Part shown: piece by piece, positions 1 through 5,818 of the stretch
How the letters are laid out: each line of letters starts with the position of its first letter
Position numbering within the stretch: the first letter of the stretch is position 1
DNA from: a bacterium
Lineage (GTDB): Bacteria; UBA9089; UBA9088; JAGUXG01
Length of the DNA: 5,867 nt
Assembly (NCBI GenBank): GCA_030018505.1
Contig: JASEHO010000102.1
Coordinates: forward strand, 1-5,867
Reading direction: 5' to 3'
The notes under the pieces: generated by a model
What the model was told of the DNA's origin: nothing
Database searches by the model: none
The model's input: the letters and a program-made list of their open reading frames with translations, nothing else
Made by a program: the position numbers and the translations under genes

Positions 1-99
1 TTGCATTTTACATTGAATTTTTCCCTCACCGATAGAGAGATTATTACTCAAGATGGGTAAAGTGTTACTCTTTTTCGGAAGGCTTTTATGCTCTCTTCT

Positions 100-2133
100 T
101 CAATTGATAGCTGAAGGATTGCTTCTGTTGAGCAAAGAGAGGTTCCTCTTTGCCTCAGGATGATCCGAGTTGATAGAGAGAGCCTCTTTCAAAGAAAAGA
201 TCGCCATATCCAATTTTCCCATCTTAAAGTAGAGCACGCCAAGGTCAGCAAAGCAATCTGCATAAGCTGGATTCAGTTTTAAGGCTTTATTATAAGAACA
301 AAGGGCATTCTCATAATCATCTAATAATACATAGCTTCTGCCCATCTCTTTGTAGATTTCCGGGTCATTTTCTGTAATGCCCAAAGCCTTCTTGTAAGAA
401 TTTAATCCATCTTGTAACCTACCCAGCATATTATAAAAACTGCCCCTCTCCTTCCATCCATTAGAATACTCTTTTATTATCCCTTCTATTCTCCAGTTCT
501 TTTTTATGCTTTCATCGCCAAGGAAGCGAAATAGAAAATCTGGTGGGTTTTCATCCAAAAACTTACCTAAATCTATATCAGCCTTAGCCACATAATAGAC
601 AAAGCCTTTGGGAAGAAGGATATGGGAAGAAGGAACAGTACCTTTGAAATCAAGATAAACAGAAATATTCGGATTATTCGCCACAAGAGTATCAAACCTC
701 CTCCTTAATATTTCTGGAAGCTCATTATAAGGCTTTCCGCGTGAAAGAGTAGGGTCAATCTTTGCCTCTGGAATAATAGTATTCATCTCTTTAAGCACCC
801 AGTCTTGATGGAAGTAGGGATATAAAATTGGCATTATCTTCTCATCCCTGTTCTCCACATAGAGAAGATACCAGAGTGGAAAGATGTTGTAGTCCATCGT
901 ATAGAAAGAGACTGAGTTTTCAGAAAGGGTGTTGAGAAGGGAGCGGGTGTGGTCATAGACAAAATAGTGCTTTGATCTGTTGCAAAAGGGGTAATGAAGA
1001 TATAAGAGGACTAAAGGCAGTAGAAGAAAGAGAAAGGATAGTCTCTGTATTCTAAGAATAAAAAACAAGCCACAACCTATGAGAATCGAAAGGTATAGAA
1101 AGAGCGGGATATAATAATCCTGAATGTTTGGGATGTTATAGCCTAAGGCAAGATAGATATTTATACAGACTGTAAAGAATAAGAAGATTAAAAAAAAGAG
1201 CCTTTTTCTGAAAAGAAAGGCTATTCCAGGCAGACTAAAGATTAAAAGAAAGGAGAATTGCTCATTTAGGAGTCTGGGAAGATTTTGCGAGATGAACCTT
1301 GAGATAGAAGGCAAAGAAAACAAGGCTTTATACCCAAAGGCAGTAATATGGTTCTTAAAACCAAAGAGGTCCTGGGGGTTATTCCAGTTTAGAGGAGGGT
1401 TTCCTGATGCGGCAATGGGAAGATAGAGCCAAAGAAACAAGGGGAGGAGGAATAATAAAGTGAAGAGTGAGAAATGAGAAATGAAAAATGAAAATTTGGT
1501 TTTCAAATCTAAAAAATTTAAGGGATTTTTTCTTTGTGCCTTTGTGCCTTTGTGCTTTGTATCTCTGCGGTTCCATAATGTAATAATGATAAAGAATATA
1601 CCTCCAGGAATGATGTAGGTCGTTTGAAAGTGATGGGCAAAGGAGAGACCCAATACAAAAGCAAGCAATAAATAGTCTTTAATTTTTAGTTTTGAGTTTT
1701 GAGTCTTTAGAAGAAGATAAGTGAGTAAGCTGAAGAATAGAGCATTTAGGGTGTATTTCTCAGCTATTACTGCTTGTTCCCAGAAGGTAGTAGAGAAGGC
1801 CAATACCAAAGAAGCAACAATGGCAGGAATTATTTTAGTGATTAGTGATTGGTGATTAGTGATCAGTTTTGAGGTGATGAAATAGACCATCATAACAGTA
1901 ATGGAGGCAAAGATTGCGGAAAGGCAGTTCATCTTGTAGGCAATACTTCCAATAGGAACAAGGGTGATAAAGAGCTTGCCAAATATAGTGTATAAGGGAT
2001 AGCCTGTTGGGTGGCATATTCCCATAGTAAAGCAGGCTGTGGTCATATCACCGCTGTCATGCAGACCAACAGTTGGGGTTAGGGTAATAAGATAAAAAAG
2101 AAAAGAGAATAGGAGAGGAAATAATGCAAGCAT
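100..2133 (-). CDS. DUF2723 family membrane glycosyltransferase-like protein with C-terminal TPR repeats
   Basis: This 677-residue polytopic membrane protein resembles the DUF2723 / protein O-mannosyltransferase-like GT-C group. These enzymes are thought to transfer a sugar from a lipid carrier outside the cytoplasm; the acceptor here is unknown. After a first hydrophobic segment (residues 1-20) comes the acidic loop HDSGDM (25-30), where GT-C enzymes carry their catalytic aspartate, then the family-typical HPTGYPLY (41-48). About ten hydrophobic segments follow, to about residue 385. A soluble region ends in roughly three TPR units (about 557-590, 591-624, 625-658; for example LKLNPAYADCFADLGVLYFK). 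An in-frame TAA sits directly before the ATG at 2133, so no longer start is possible. There is no clear Shine-Dalgarno in the 21 bases after tRNA-Pro. Residues about 90-99, 141-153 and 187-225 are encoded by short tandem repeats, which is unusual. Family placement is fairly sure; the substrate is not known. Confidence 0.85.
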   Translation of the reverse strand: MLALFPLLFSFLFYLITLTPTVGLHDSGDMTTACFTMGICHPTGYPLYTIFGKLFITLVPIGSIAYKMNCLSAIFASITVMMVYFITSKLITNHQSLITKIIPAIVASLVLAFSTTFWEQAVIAEKYTLNALFFSLLTYLLLKTQNSKLKIKDYLLLAFVLGLSFAHHFQTTYIIPGGIFFIIITLWNRRDTKHKGTKAQRKNPLNFLDLKTKFSFFISHFSLFTLLFLLPLFLWLYLPIAASGNPPLNWNNPQDLFGFKNHITAFGYKALFSLPSISRFISQNLPRLLNEQFSFLLIFSLPGIAFLFRKRLFFLIFLFFTVCINIYLALGYNIPNIQDYYIPLFLYLSILIGCGLFFILRIQRLSFLFLLLPLVLLYLHYPFCNRSKHYFVYDHTRSLLNTLSENSVSFYTMDYNIFPLWYLLYVENRDEKIMPILYPYFHQDWVLKEMNTIIPEAKIDPTLSRGKPYNELPEILRRRFDTLVANNPNISVYLDFKGTVPSSHILLPKGFVYYVAKADIDLGKFLDENPPDFLFRFLGDESIKKNWRIEGIIKEYSNGWKERGSFYNMLGRLQDGLNSYKKALGITENDPEIYKEMGRSYVLLDDYENALCSYNKALKLNPAYADCFADLGVLYFKMGKLDMAIFSLKEALSINSDHPEAKRNLSLLNRSNPSAIN
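1460..1494. repeat. Five tandem heptads, consensus RTGARAA, inside the DUF2723 gene
   Basis: Five consecutive 7-base units on the + strand (GTGAAGA, GTGAGAA, ATGAGAA, ATGAAAA, ATGAAAA) lie within the coding region. Read on the minus strand they encode part of the Phe/Ser-rich stretch FSFFISHFSLF, at the start of a hydrophobic segment. The units are degenerate but keep an exact spacing of 7. Confidence 0.8.
1532..1560. repeat. Three perfect tandem octamers CTTTGTGC plus a partial copy, inside the DUF2723 gene
   Basis: CTTTGTGC occurs at 1532, 1540 and 1548 with no mismatch, followed by a partial unit TTTGT at 1556. On the coding strand it yields the polar stretch DTKHKGTKAQRK in a loop between membrane segments. 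It is the most uniform repeat in the window. Because 8 is not a multiple of 3, gain or loss of one unit would shift the reading frame. Confidence 0.85.
1676..1710. repeat. Five tandem heptads, consensus TYTTTAG/TTTTGAG, inside the DUF2723 gene
   Basis: Units TCTTTAA, TTTTTAG, TTTTGAG, TTTTGAG and TCTTTAG follow one another with period 7. They encode the short polar loop KTQNSKLKIKD between two hydrophobic segments of the membrane protein. Confidence 0.75.
1835..1862. repeat. Four tandem heptads TTAGTGA (one with a single change) inside the DUF2723 gene
   Basis: TTAGTGA occurs at 1835, 1842 and 1856, and TTGGTGA at 1849. The tract continues into TCAGTTT. Read on the minus strand it encodes LITNHQSLIT (residues 90-99), a loop after the second or third hydrophobic segment where family members normally have no repeat. 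Confidence 0.85.
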
Positions 2134-2151
2134 TTATGCGGTTCTTTATTA

Positions 2152-2220
<69 letters not shown>

Positions 2221-2230
<10 letters not shown>

Positions 2231-2586
2231 TCTTCAGACAATGCAGATTCAATAATGGACTCAAGTTTTTTTCTCATAACCTCTTCAGGTATTACACCAA
2301 CTAATTGATCAACCACCCTTCCTTTGACAAAAAACTTGAATGTAGGGATGCTCATTATTCCATACTGAGCTGCTGTATTTCTGTTTGTATCAACATTGAG
2401 CTTTAGTACCTTGGCTCTGTCCTTATAATCTGAGGCTATTATTTCAATAAATGGTGCCATCATCCGACAAGGACCGCACCAACTCGCCCAAAAATCAACC
2501 AGGACAGGTATTTCAGACTCTAATACCTCTTTCTGAAAGCTCTCATCACTTATCTCTTCGGCTATTCCTCCACCTTCTACTCTCAT
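2221..2586 (-). CDS. trxA: Thioredoxin
   Basis: This 121-residue thioredoxin is a cytoplasmic disulfide reductase normally recycled by thioredoxin reductase. The fold hallmarks are all present: buried acid D31 in VLVDFWASW, active site WCGPC with cysteines at 37 and 40, and the cis-proline motif SIPTF with P81. The usual length is 105-110 residues, and the excess is a short glycine-rich N-terminus. The ATG at 2586 is chosen because a strong AGGAGG lies 4 bases upstream. The gene sits between tRNA-Gly (start codon 13 bases after its CCA) and tRNA-Pro. Its TAG stop is made of bases 8-10 of tRNA-Pro, so the last residues (DGA) are read from the tRNA acceptor strand. No second thioredoxin-system gene is in the window. 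Confidence 0.95.
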
Positions 2587-2590
2587 ATCT

Positions 2591-2596
2591 CCTCCT
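2591..2596 (-). promoter_or_regulatory. Strong Shine-Dalgarno AGGAGG of the thioredoxin gene
   Basis: AGGAGG on the minus strand ends 4 bases before the ATG at 2586, and it begins only 3 bases after the encoded CCA of tRNA-Gly. If tRNA-Gly is cut out of the shared transcript, the thioredoxin mRNA would begin almost exactly at this site with a leader of about 13 bases. It is the only strong Shine-Dalgarno in the window. Confidence 0.85.
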
Positions 2597-2599
2597 TTT

Positions 2600-2674
2600 T
2601 GGAGCGGGAGAAGGGATTCGAACCCTCGACCTCAACCTTGGCAAGGTTGCACTCTACCGCTGAGTTACTCCCGC
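2600..2674 (-). tRNA. tRNA-Gly (anticodon GCC), CCA encoded
   Basis: The minus strand gives acceptor stem GCGGGAG/CTCCCGC, anticodon stem CAACC/GGTTG with loop TTGCCAA (anticodon GCC), and T arm GAGGG-TTCGAAT-CCCTT. Discriminator U (2603) is followed by an encoded CCA (2602-2600), unlike the other two tRNAs here. The 5' end is 7 bases after the stop codon of the small upstream ORF. The thioredoxin ribosome-binding site follows directly. Confidence 0.97.
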
Positions 2675-2681
2675 AATATTC

Positions 2682-2912
2682 CTATATATGTGCCAAAGCC
2701 TCTATTTCGTTTGCAATTTTAGCGACAGGTTCACCATCTACATACAAAATCATCTCTTTGGGGGTCCATGTTAAAGCTATATGGTGGTCTTTTTCAGCCA
2801 AATCAGTAATGTCATGCGAAATCGATCTGATGTATGTTAACGGATGGTAATGCTCTACATAAAGTTTCATGTCAGGGGTTTTTATTATCTTTATCTGGGC
2901 ATCACCAACCAA
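2682..2912 (-). CDS. Small hypothetical protein with a LamG/concanavalin-like strand motif
   Basis: I do not recognise a specific gene. The ORF stays open from tRNA-Leu to a TAG 7 bases before tRNA-Gly. The segment KDHHIALTWTPKEMILYVDG resembles the 'WHHVA-TW---LYVDG' strands of LamG/concanavalin A-like jelly-roll domains, but the whole protein is far shorter than such a domain (about 150-200 residues). No signal peptide or membrane segment is seen. The longest reading (ATG at 2957, 91 residues) would translate the T arm of tRNA-Leu and is unlikely. I place the start at TTG 2912 (76 residues); ATG 2870 (62 residues) is possible. No start has a good Shine-Dalgarno. It may be a small real protein or the remnant of a larger lectin-like one. 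Confidence 0.5.
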   Translation of the reverse strand: MVGDAQIKIIKTPDMKLYVEHYHPLTYIRSISHDITDLAEKDHHIALTWTPKEMILYVDGEPVAKIANEIEALAHI

Positions 2913-2930
2913 ATATTTCCATCTTTTTCC

Positions 2931-3012
2931 TGCGAGAGGCGGGAGTTGAACCCGCATAGGTTACCCCACAAGATCCTAAGTCTTGCGCGTCTGCCAATTC
3001 CGCCACCCTCGC
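2931..3012 (-). tRNA. tRNA-Leu (anticodon UAG)
   Basis: This 82-base class II tRNA has acceptor stem GCGAGGG/CTCTCGC (one G-U pair), anticodon stem CAAGA/TCTTG with loop CTTAGGA (anticodon UAG), a long variable arm of about 13 bases, and T arm GCGGG-TTCAACT-CCCGC. The discriminator is A (2931) and CCA is not encoded. It is the first gene of the mixed tRNA/protein operon, starting about 8 bases after the predicted transcription start. Confidence 0.97.
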
Positions 3013-3026
3013 ATATTTTTTGGTAA

Positions 3027-3055
3027 ATTATATATGCGAATAAATTAAGTTGCAA
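3027..3055 (-). promoter_or_regulatory. Sigma70-type promoter of the tRNA-Leu / trxA / DUF2723 operon
   Basis: The minus strand has TTGCAA (3055-3050), a 17-base spacer, and a perfect TATAAT (3032-3027). Transcription would start near 3020, about 8 bases before the first base of tRNA-Leu, which suits a tRNA leader removed by RNase P. No other promoter of this quality was seen before the DUF2723 gene, so the whole cluster is probably one transcript. Confidence 0.75.
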
Positions 3056-3085
3056 TAAATAAATTGGAACAATTGTAGAGGAATA

Positions 3086-4225
3086 TTATGAATTCCTTGC
3101 TATGGCCCTTACCAGCCTATCTAAAGCCTCTTGGCTATGATAAAAATTGACAGATAGCCGAATTCTGCATTCATTTTCTGGAACTGTTGGCGGTCTTATT
3201 GCCTGCAACCAAAAGCCTTCTTCTTGAAGAAAGGAAGCATAGTCTATCGTCTTCTTCTCATCACCAAATATTATCGAGAGAATCTGAAAATCGCCTTTTG
3301 TTGCTATGCCATTTTTCAAGAGAGCCTCTTTCAGATACCTTGCCTTTGCTAAAAGCACCTTTCTTCTTTCAGGCTCTTTTTTTATAATCTTAATTCCCTC
3401 AATATTTGCGGCTATTACAGGCAGTGGTGGTGCTGTTGAGTAAATAAATGAACGGCAAGAGTTTATCAAGTAATCCTTCATTAAGGAGGAGCAGGCAACA
3501 TAGCCTCCAAACCCGCCAATGGCTTTACTGAATGTTCCCATCAAAAGCTCAATACGAGGAGCATTATCTTCACAAAGCCCAGCACCCCTTTCTCCAAGAA
3601 CCCCAATGCTATGAGCTTCATCTACCATTAAGAGACAAGAAAAACTTTCTTTCAGAAGGAGTATCTTGCAAATTGGAGGGGTATCCCCTTCCATACTAAA
3701 AAGAGCCTCTGTTATTATTAAGCCTGTCTCAAAATCTTTTCTGTTTTTCTTCAGGCTCCACTCAAGGTGGTCAACATCATTATGCCTAAATCTAAATATT
3801 TTTGCACCAGACAACCTTGCCCCATCTACTATGCTGGCGTGAGCTAATCTATCCAAAAATATAGCATCCCCTTTTTTGCAAATCGCAGGTATTACGCCAA
3901 CATTCGTCTGGTAGCCTGAAGCAAAGGTAAGGCTGGCCTCTTTTTGCAAGAATAAGGCTAAATCTTCTTCTAATTTATGGTGTAGCTTGTTATCTCCACT
4001 TTGAAGCCTTGAGGAGGATGTTGATACTCCATAAATTTCGCTACAGTTCTTTGCGGCAGTTTTAAGCCTCGGGTGAGAAGATAACCCCAAATAGTCGTTT
4101 GAAGAAAGGTTAATAAACCACTTGTCGTTTATAAGTATATCTCCTTCCTTTCTTTGAGTGGCAGGATAAAGTTCTCTTAGCCTTAATCTCTTTCTTCTGG
4201 CTTCTAAGAAGTTTTCAATCTTCAT
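3086..4225 (-). CDS. bioF: 8-amino-7-oxononanoate synthase (alpha-oxoamine synthase family)
   Basis: This PLP enzyme condenses pimeloyl-ACP or pimeloyl-CoA with L-alanine to 8-amino-7-oxononanoate, the first step of biotin ring assembly. With the ATG at 4225 it has 379 residues, close to E. coli BioF (384). Visible landmarks are SNDYLGLSSHPR near 42-53, FASGYQTN (101-108), the cofactor-stacking His in DRLAHAS (129), VDEAHSIG (Asp 202, His 205), and the Schiff-base Lys 234 in GTFSKAIGG. RPPTVP (344-349), typical of BioF, follows near the C-terminus. The DEAHSIG form also occurs in the KBL relatives, so a different acyl donor is possible. A TTG three codons upstream (4234) would also be in frame; neither start has a Shine-Dalgarno. 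No other biotin gene is in the window. Confidence 0.88.
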   Translation of the reverse strand: MKIENFLEARRKRLRLRELYPATQRKEGDILINDKWFINLSSNDYLGLSSHPRLKTAAKNCSEIYGVSTSSSRLQSGDNKLHHKLEEDLALFLQKEASLTFASGYQTNVGVIPAICKKGDAIFLDRLAHASIVDGARLSGAKIFRFRHNDVDHLEWSLKKNRKDFETGLIITEALFSMEGDTPPICKILLLKESFSCLLMVDEAHSIGVLGERGAGLCEDNAPRIELLMGTFSKAIGGFGGYVACSSLMKDYLINSCRSFIYSTAPPLPVIAANIEGIKIIKKEPERRKVLLAKARYLKEALLKNGIATKGDFQILSIIFGDEKKTIDYASFLQEEGFWLQAIRPPTVPENECRIRLSVNFYHSQEALDRLVRAIARNS

Positions 4226-4235
4226 AGTGAACAAT

Positions 4236-4409
4236 AAACTGTCTTAAGCGTTCAGGTATCAGCTTTCAGCCATCAGCTTTTAAGAGGGTTATAGTCATCT
4301 AAGGACAGGAAAACAAGCAGAACCATAACTTTTGCTACTGCCTTGATTTTCTTTTTTCCTAACTGACTGCTGATACCTGATGGCTGAACGCCTACTAAAC
4401 TGTCTGAAG
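4236..4409. repeat. Inverted pair of TCAGNNN heptad blocks flanked by a direct repeat, between pilC and bioF
   Basis: Four heptads TCAGNNN run on the + strand at 4252-4279, and four run on the minus strand at 4387-4360, both with exact period 7. Within them TCAGGTATCAGC (4252-4263) and GCTGATACCTGA (4369-4380) form an exact 12-bp inverted repeat. GCGTTCAG (4248-4255) and CTGAACGC (4384-4391) form a second. Outside these lies a 13-base direct repeat, AAACTGTCTKAAG, at 4236-4248 and 4397-4409 with one mismatch. No protein is encoded. The block occupies most of the bioF upstream region. Confidence 0.75.
4288..4316 (-). promoter_or_regulatory. Weak candidate promoter for bioF
   Basis: The minus strand has TTGTTT (4316-4311), a 17-base spacer, and TATAAC (4293-4288), about 60 bases before the bioF ATG. 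The -10 box is good but the -35 box matches only three of six bases. It lies between the two heptad blocks. Readthrough from pilC is the alternative source of bioF mRNA. Confidence 0.3.
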
Positions 4410-4445
4410 AGTGAACAGTTTTACTGCTCTTTTGTTAACTGATCA

Positions 4446-5666
4446 CTATTTTATCATTGCTGGCAGGCTGAAGATTGGAAGATACATAGCTACAACAATA
4501 AAGCCGACAACCACGCCCAAGAAGACGATGAGTGCTGGCTCAATAATAGAAGCAAGGGCTGCCACTGTAGCATCAACCTCTTTATCGTAATAGTCAGCCA
4601 CCTTGAAGAGCATTGAATCCAAAGCACCAGTCTCTTCACCTATTGATATCATTTGAACCACCATAGGCGGAAAGACATTGGCTGTTTTTAGCGACTCCGA
4701 TATTCTCTCTCCTTCTTTAATGGCTGACCTTCCATCCATAATAGCAGCCTCTATGACCTTATTTCCAGAGGTTGTAGCGCATATTTCTAAAGCCTCAAGG
4801 ATGGGAACACCAGACCTGGCAAGGGTTCCAAGCGTCCTGGTAAAACGAGCTACAGCAACCTTCAGTAAAAGCTCACCAATAAGAGGCACCCTTAATATAA
4901 TTTTGTGCCACCTGTATTTGACTGCTGGTACTGTTTTGATCATAAATCCAGCAAACATAAATATGCCTATTACTACAAGGGCAACAATCCAGCCCCTTTT
5001 AACTAAGAAATCAGAAACACTGATCAAAATTTGGGTAGGTGCTGGAAGCTTCTCTCCAAATATCTTAAAGACATCCTTAAACTTTGGGATAACAAAGGTA
5101 AGAAGGAAGCCCACAACACCCACAGCCACAAAGACAATCATAATAGGATAAACCATTGCGCCTATGACCTTCCTTTTTAGCTCAGCGATATTCTCTAAAT
5201 AGAGGGCAAGTCTATCCAATACCTCATCTAAGACACCACCAACCTCTCCAGCCTTAACCATACTTACATAGAGGTTATCAAAGGCATCAGAATGCTTGGC
5301 AATAGCCGATGAGATAAACTCTCCACTCTCAATATTAGTTCTTATGTCTCTTAAAATACCCTTAAAAACATTCTTTTTCGTTTGGTCAACAAGAATGTTC
5401 AGGCATTGGATAACAGGGATTCCTGCATTTATGAGGGTAGAAAACTGTCTTGAGAACAAAACCCTGTCTCCAAGAGAGACTTTATCAAATATATTTATAG
5501 CTTTAAGAAATCCAGCAAGTATATCTGCCTTCTTCTCTTCAGTTGAAATGACAGTTAATCCTTTGGACCTAATATTGGTTATCGCCTTTCGGACATCATC
5601 CGCCTCTATTACCCCACTAATTATACTGCCATCTGCCTGTCTTGCCTTATATGTAAATAATCCCAT
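4446..5666 (-). CDS. pilC: Type IV pilus / type II secretion inner-membrane platform protein
   Basis: This 406-residue protein of the PilC/GspF family forms the inner-membrane platform on which the pilus or secretion ATPases act. It starts with the family-typical MGLFTYKARQADG, has a first T2SSF domain (about 68-191; FSRQFSTLINAGIPV) and a second copy (about 271-393; RFTRTLGTLARSGVPILEAL), each with the conserved glycine/glutamate turn (VKAGEVGG, ISIGEETGALD). Hydrophobic segments lie near 168-193, 226-243 and 374-400. Length is normal (about 400). The start is fixed by homology at residues 2-8 and lies 6 bases after a TATAAT box, with no Shine-Dalgarno. No pilin or ATPase gene (pilB, pilT) is in the window, so pilus versus secretion use is open. 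Confidence 0.93.
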   Translation of the reverse strand: MGLFTYKARQADGSIISGVIEADDVRKAITNIRSKGLTVISTEEKKADILAGFLKAINIFDKVSLGDRVLFSRQFSTLINAGIPVIQCLNILVDQTKKNVFKGILRDIRTNIESGEFISSAIAKHSDAFDNLYVSMVKAGEVGGVLDEVLDRLALYLENIAELKRKVIGAMVYPIMIVFVAVGVVGFLLTFVIPKFKDVFKIFGEKLPAPTQILISVSDFLVKRGWIVALVVIGIFMFAGFMIKTVPAVKYRWHKIILRVPLIGELLLKVAVARFTRTLGTLARSGVPILEALEICATTSGNKVIEAAIMDGRSAIKEGERISESLKTANVFPPMVVQMISIGEETGALDSMLFKVADYYDKEVDATVAALASIIEPALIVFLGVVVGFIVVAMYLPIFSLPAMIK

Positions 5667-5672
5667 TTTTTA

Positions 5673-5702
5673 ATTATACCCTGGTCAATCTCTTTCTGTC
5701 AA
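5673..5702 (-). promoter_or_regulatory. Consensus sigma70 promoter abutting the pilC start codon (predicted leaderless)
   Basis: The minus strand carries a perfect TTGACA (5702-5697), an 18-base spacer, and a perfect TATAAT (5678-5673). Six bases separate TATAAT from the A of the ATG (5666), so the expected start of transcription falls on or within a base or two of the start codon. No ribosome-binding site can fit in the leader. Confidence 0.8.
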
Positions 5703-5708
5703 TGACCA
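5682..5708. promoter_or_regulatory. Candidate operator: inverted TGGTCA / TGACCA overlapping the pilC promoter
   Basis: TGGTCA (5682-5687) and TGACCA (5703-5708) form a 6-bp inverted repeat with arm centres 21 bases apart, two helical turns. One arm directly abuts the -35 box upstream and the other lies in the spacer. The placement suits a dimeric regulator, but the arms are short. Confidence 0.25.
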
Positions 5709-5788
5709 ATAACTCTGATTCAGACATAAGCCACAAAAATCTTTACACAAATTATGAAAACAGCCTTTACAAAAAAATGTGGTTTTTT

Positions 5789-5818
5789 AGTCAGGCTCCC
5801 AACACTGGACTCCTGACT
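5789..5818 (-). repeat. Symmetric hairpin / heptad-like repeat over the lysS stop codon
   Basis: AGTCAGG (5789-5795) and CCTGACT (5812-5818) are exact inverted arms. Inside, CCA and TGG pair again around a 4-base loop after a 3x3 internal loop. On the minus strand it also reads as degenerate 7-base units beginning AGTCAGG, AGTCCAG. A-rich sequence follows, and the T-run comes only about 12 bases later, so it is not a canonical terminator. Confidence 0.5.

Noticed and set aside
1..99. Open reading frame continuing past the DUF2723 stop, in the same frame, to the window edge
   Set aside because: Thirty-three open codons are expected by chance often enough. There is no recognisable protein similarity or ribosome-binding site, so stop-codon readthrough or a new gene start is not supported.
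1379..1576. Minus-strand 65-residue ORF MEPQRYKAQRHKG
   Set aside because: It is a frame-shifted reading of the same strand as the DUF2723 gene through the octamer repeat, so it is a shadow of the real gene.
2451..2663. + strand ORF ending in GAGEGIRTLDLNLGKVALYR
   Set aside because: It is antisense to trxA and tRNA-Gly. Peptides of this kind are well-known false proteins read from the complement of tRNA genes.
2599..2850. + strand ORF starting MEREKGFEPSTSTLARLHSTAELLP
   Set aside because: This is the antisense translation of tRNA-Gly continued through the small ORF's complement, a recurrent database artefact.
2913..2957. Upstream extension of the small ORF to ATG 2957
   Set aside because: The first nine residues would be the T arm and acceptor end of tRNA-Leu; no ribosome-binding site supports it.
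2844..3026. + strand ORF containing CERRELNPHRLPHKILSLARL
   Set aside because: It is the antisense translation of tRNA-Leu, with no coding features of its own.
3187..3387. + strand ORF opposite bioF
   Set aside because: It is antisense to a conserved enzyme gene, with biased composition and no recognisable domain.
4397..4423. Hairpin AAACTGT/ACAGTTT downstream of pilC as a terminator
   Set aside because: The stem is 7 bp and AT-rich, and no T-run follows on the minus strand, so intrinsic termination is not convincing.
4678..5151. + strand 157-residue ORF opposite pilC
   Set aside because: The complementary frame is a conserved PilC protein with all landmarks; this frame shows no family features.
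5296..5673. + strand 125-residue ORF opposite the pilC N-terminal region
   Set aside because: It is a shadow of pilC, with no domain and no promoter facing it.
5771..5790. A-run/T-run pair after lysS as an intrinsic terminator
   Set aside because: The stem would be A-T pairs only, and the stronger hairpin upstream is separated from the T-run by about 12 bases.
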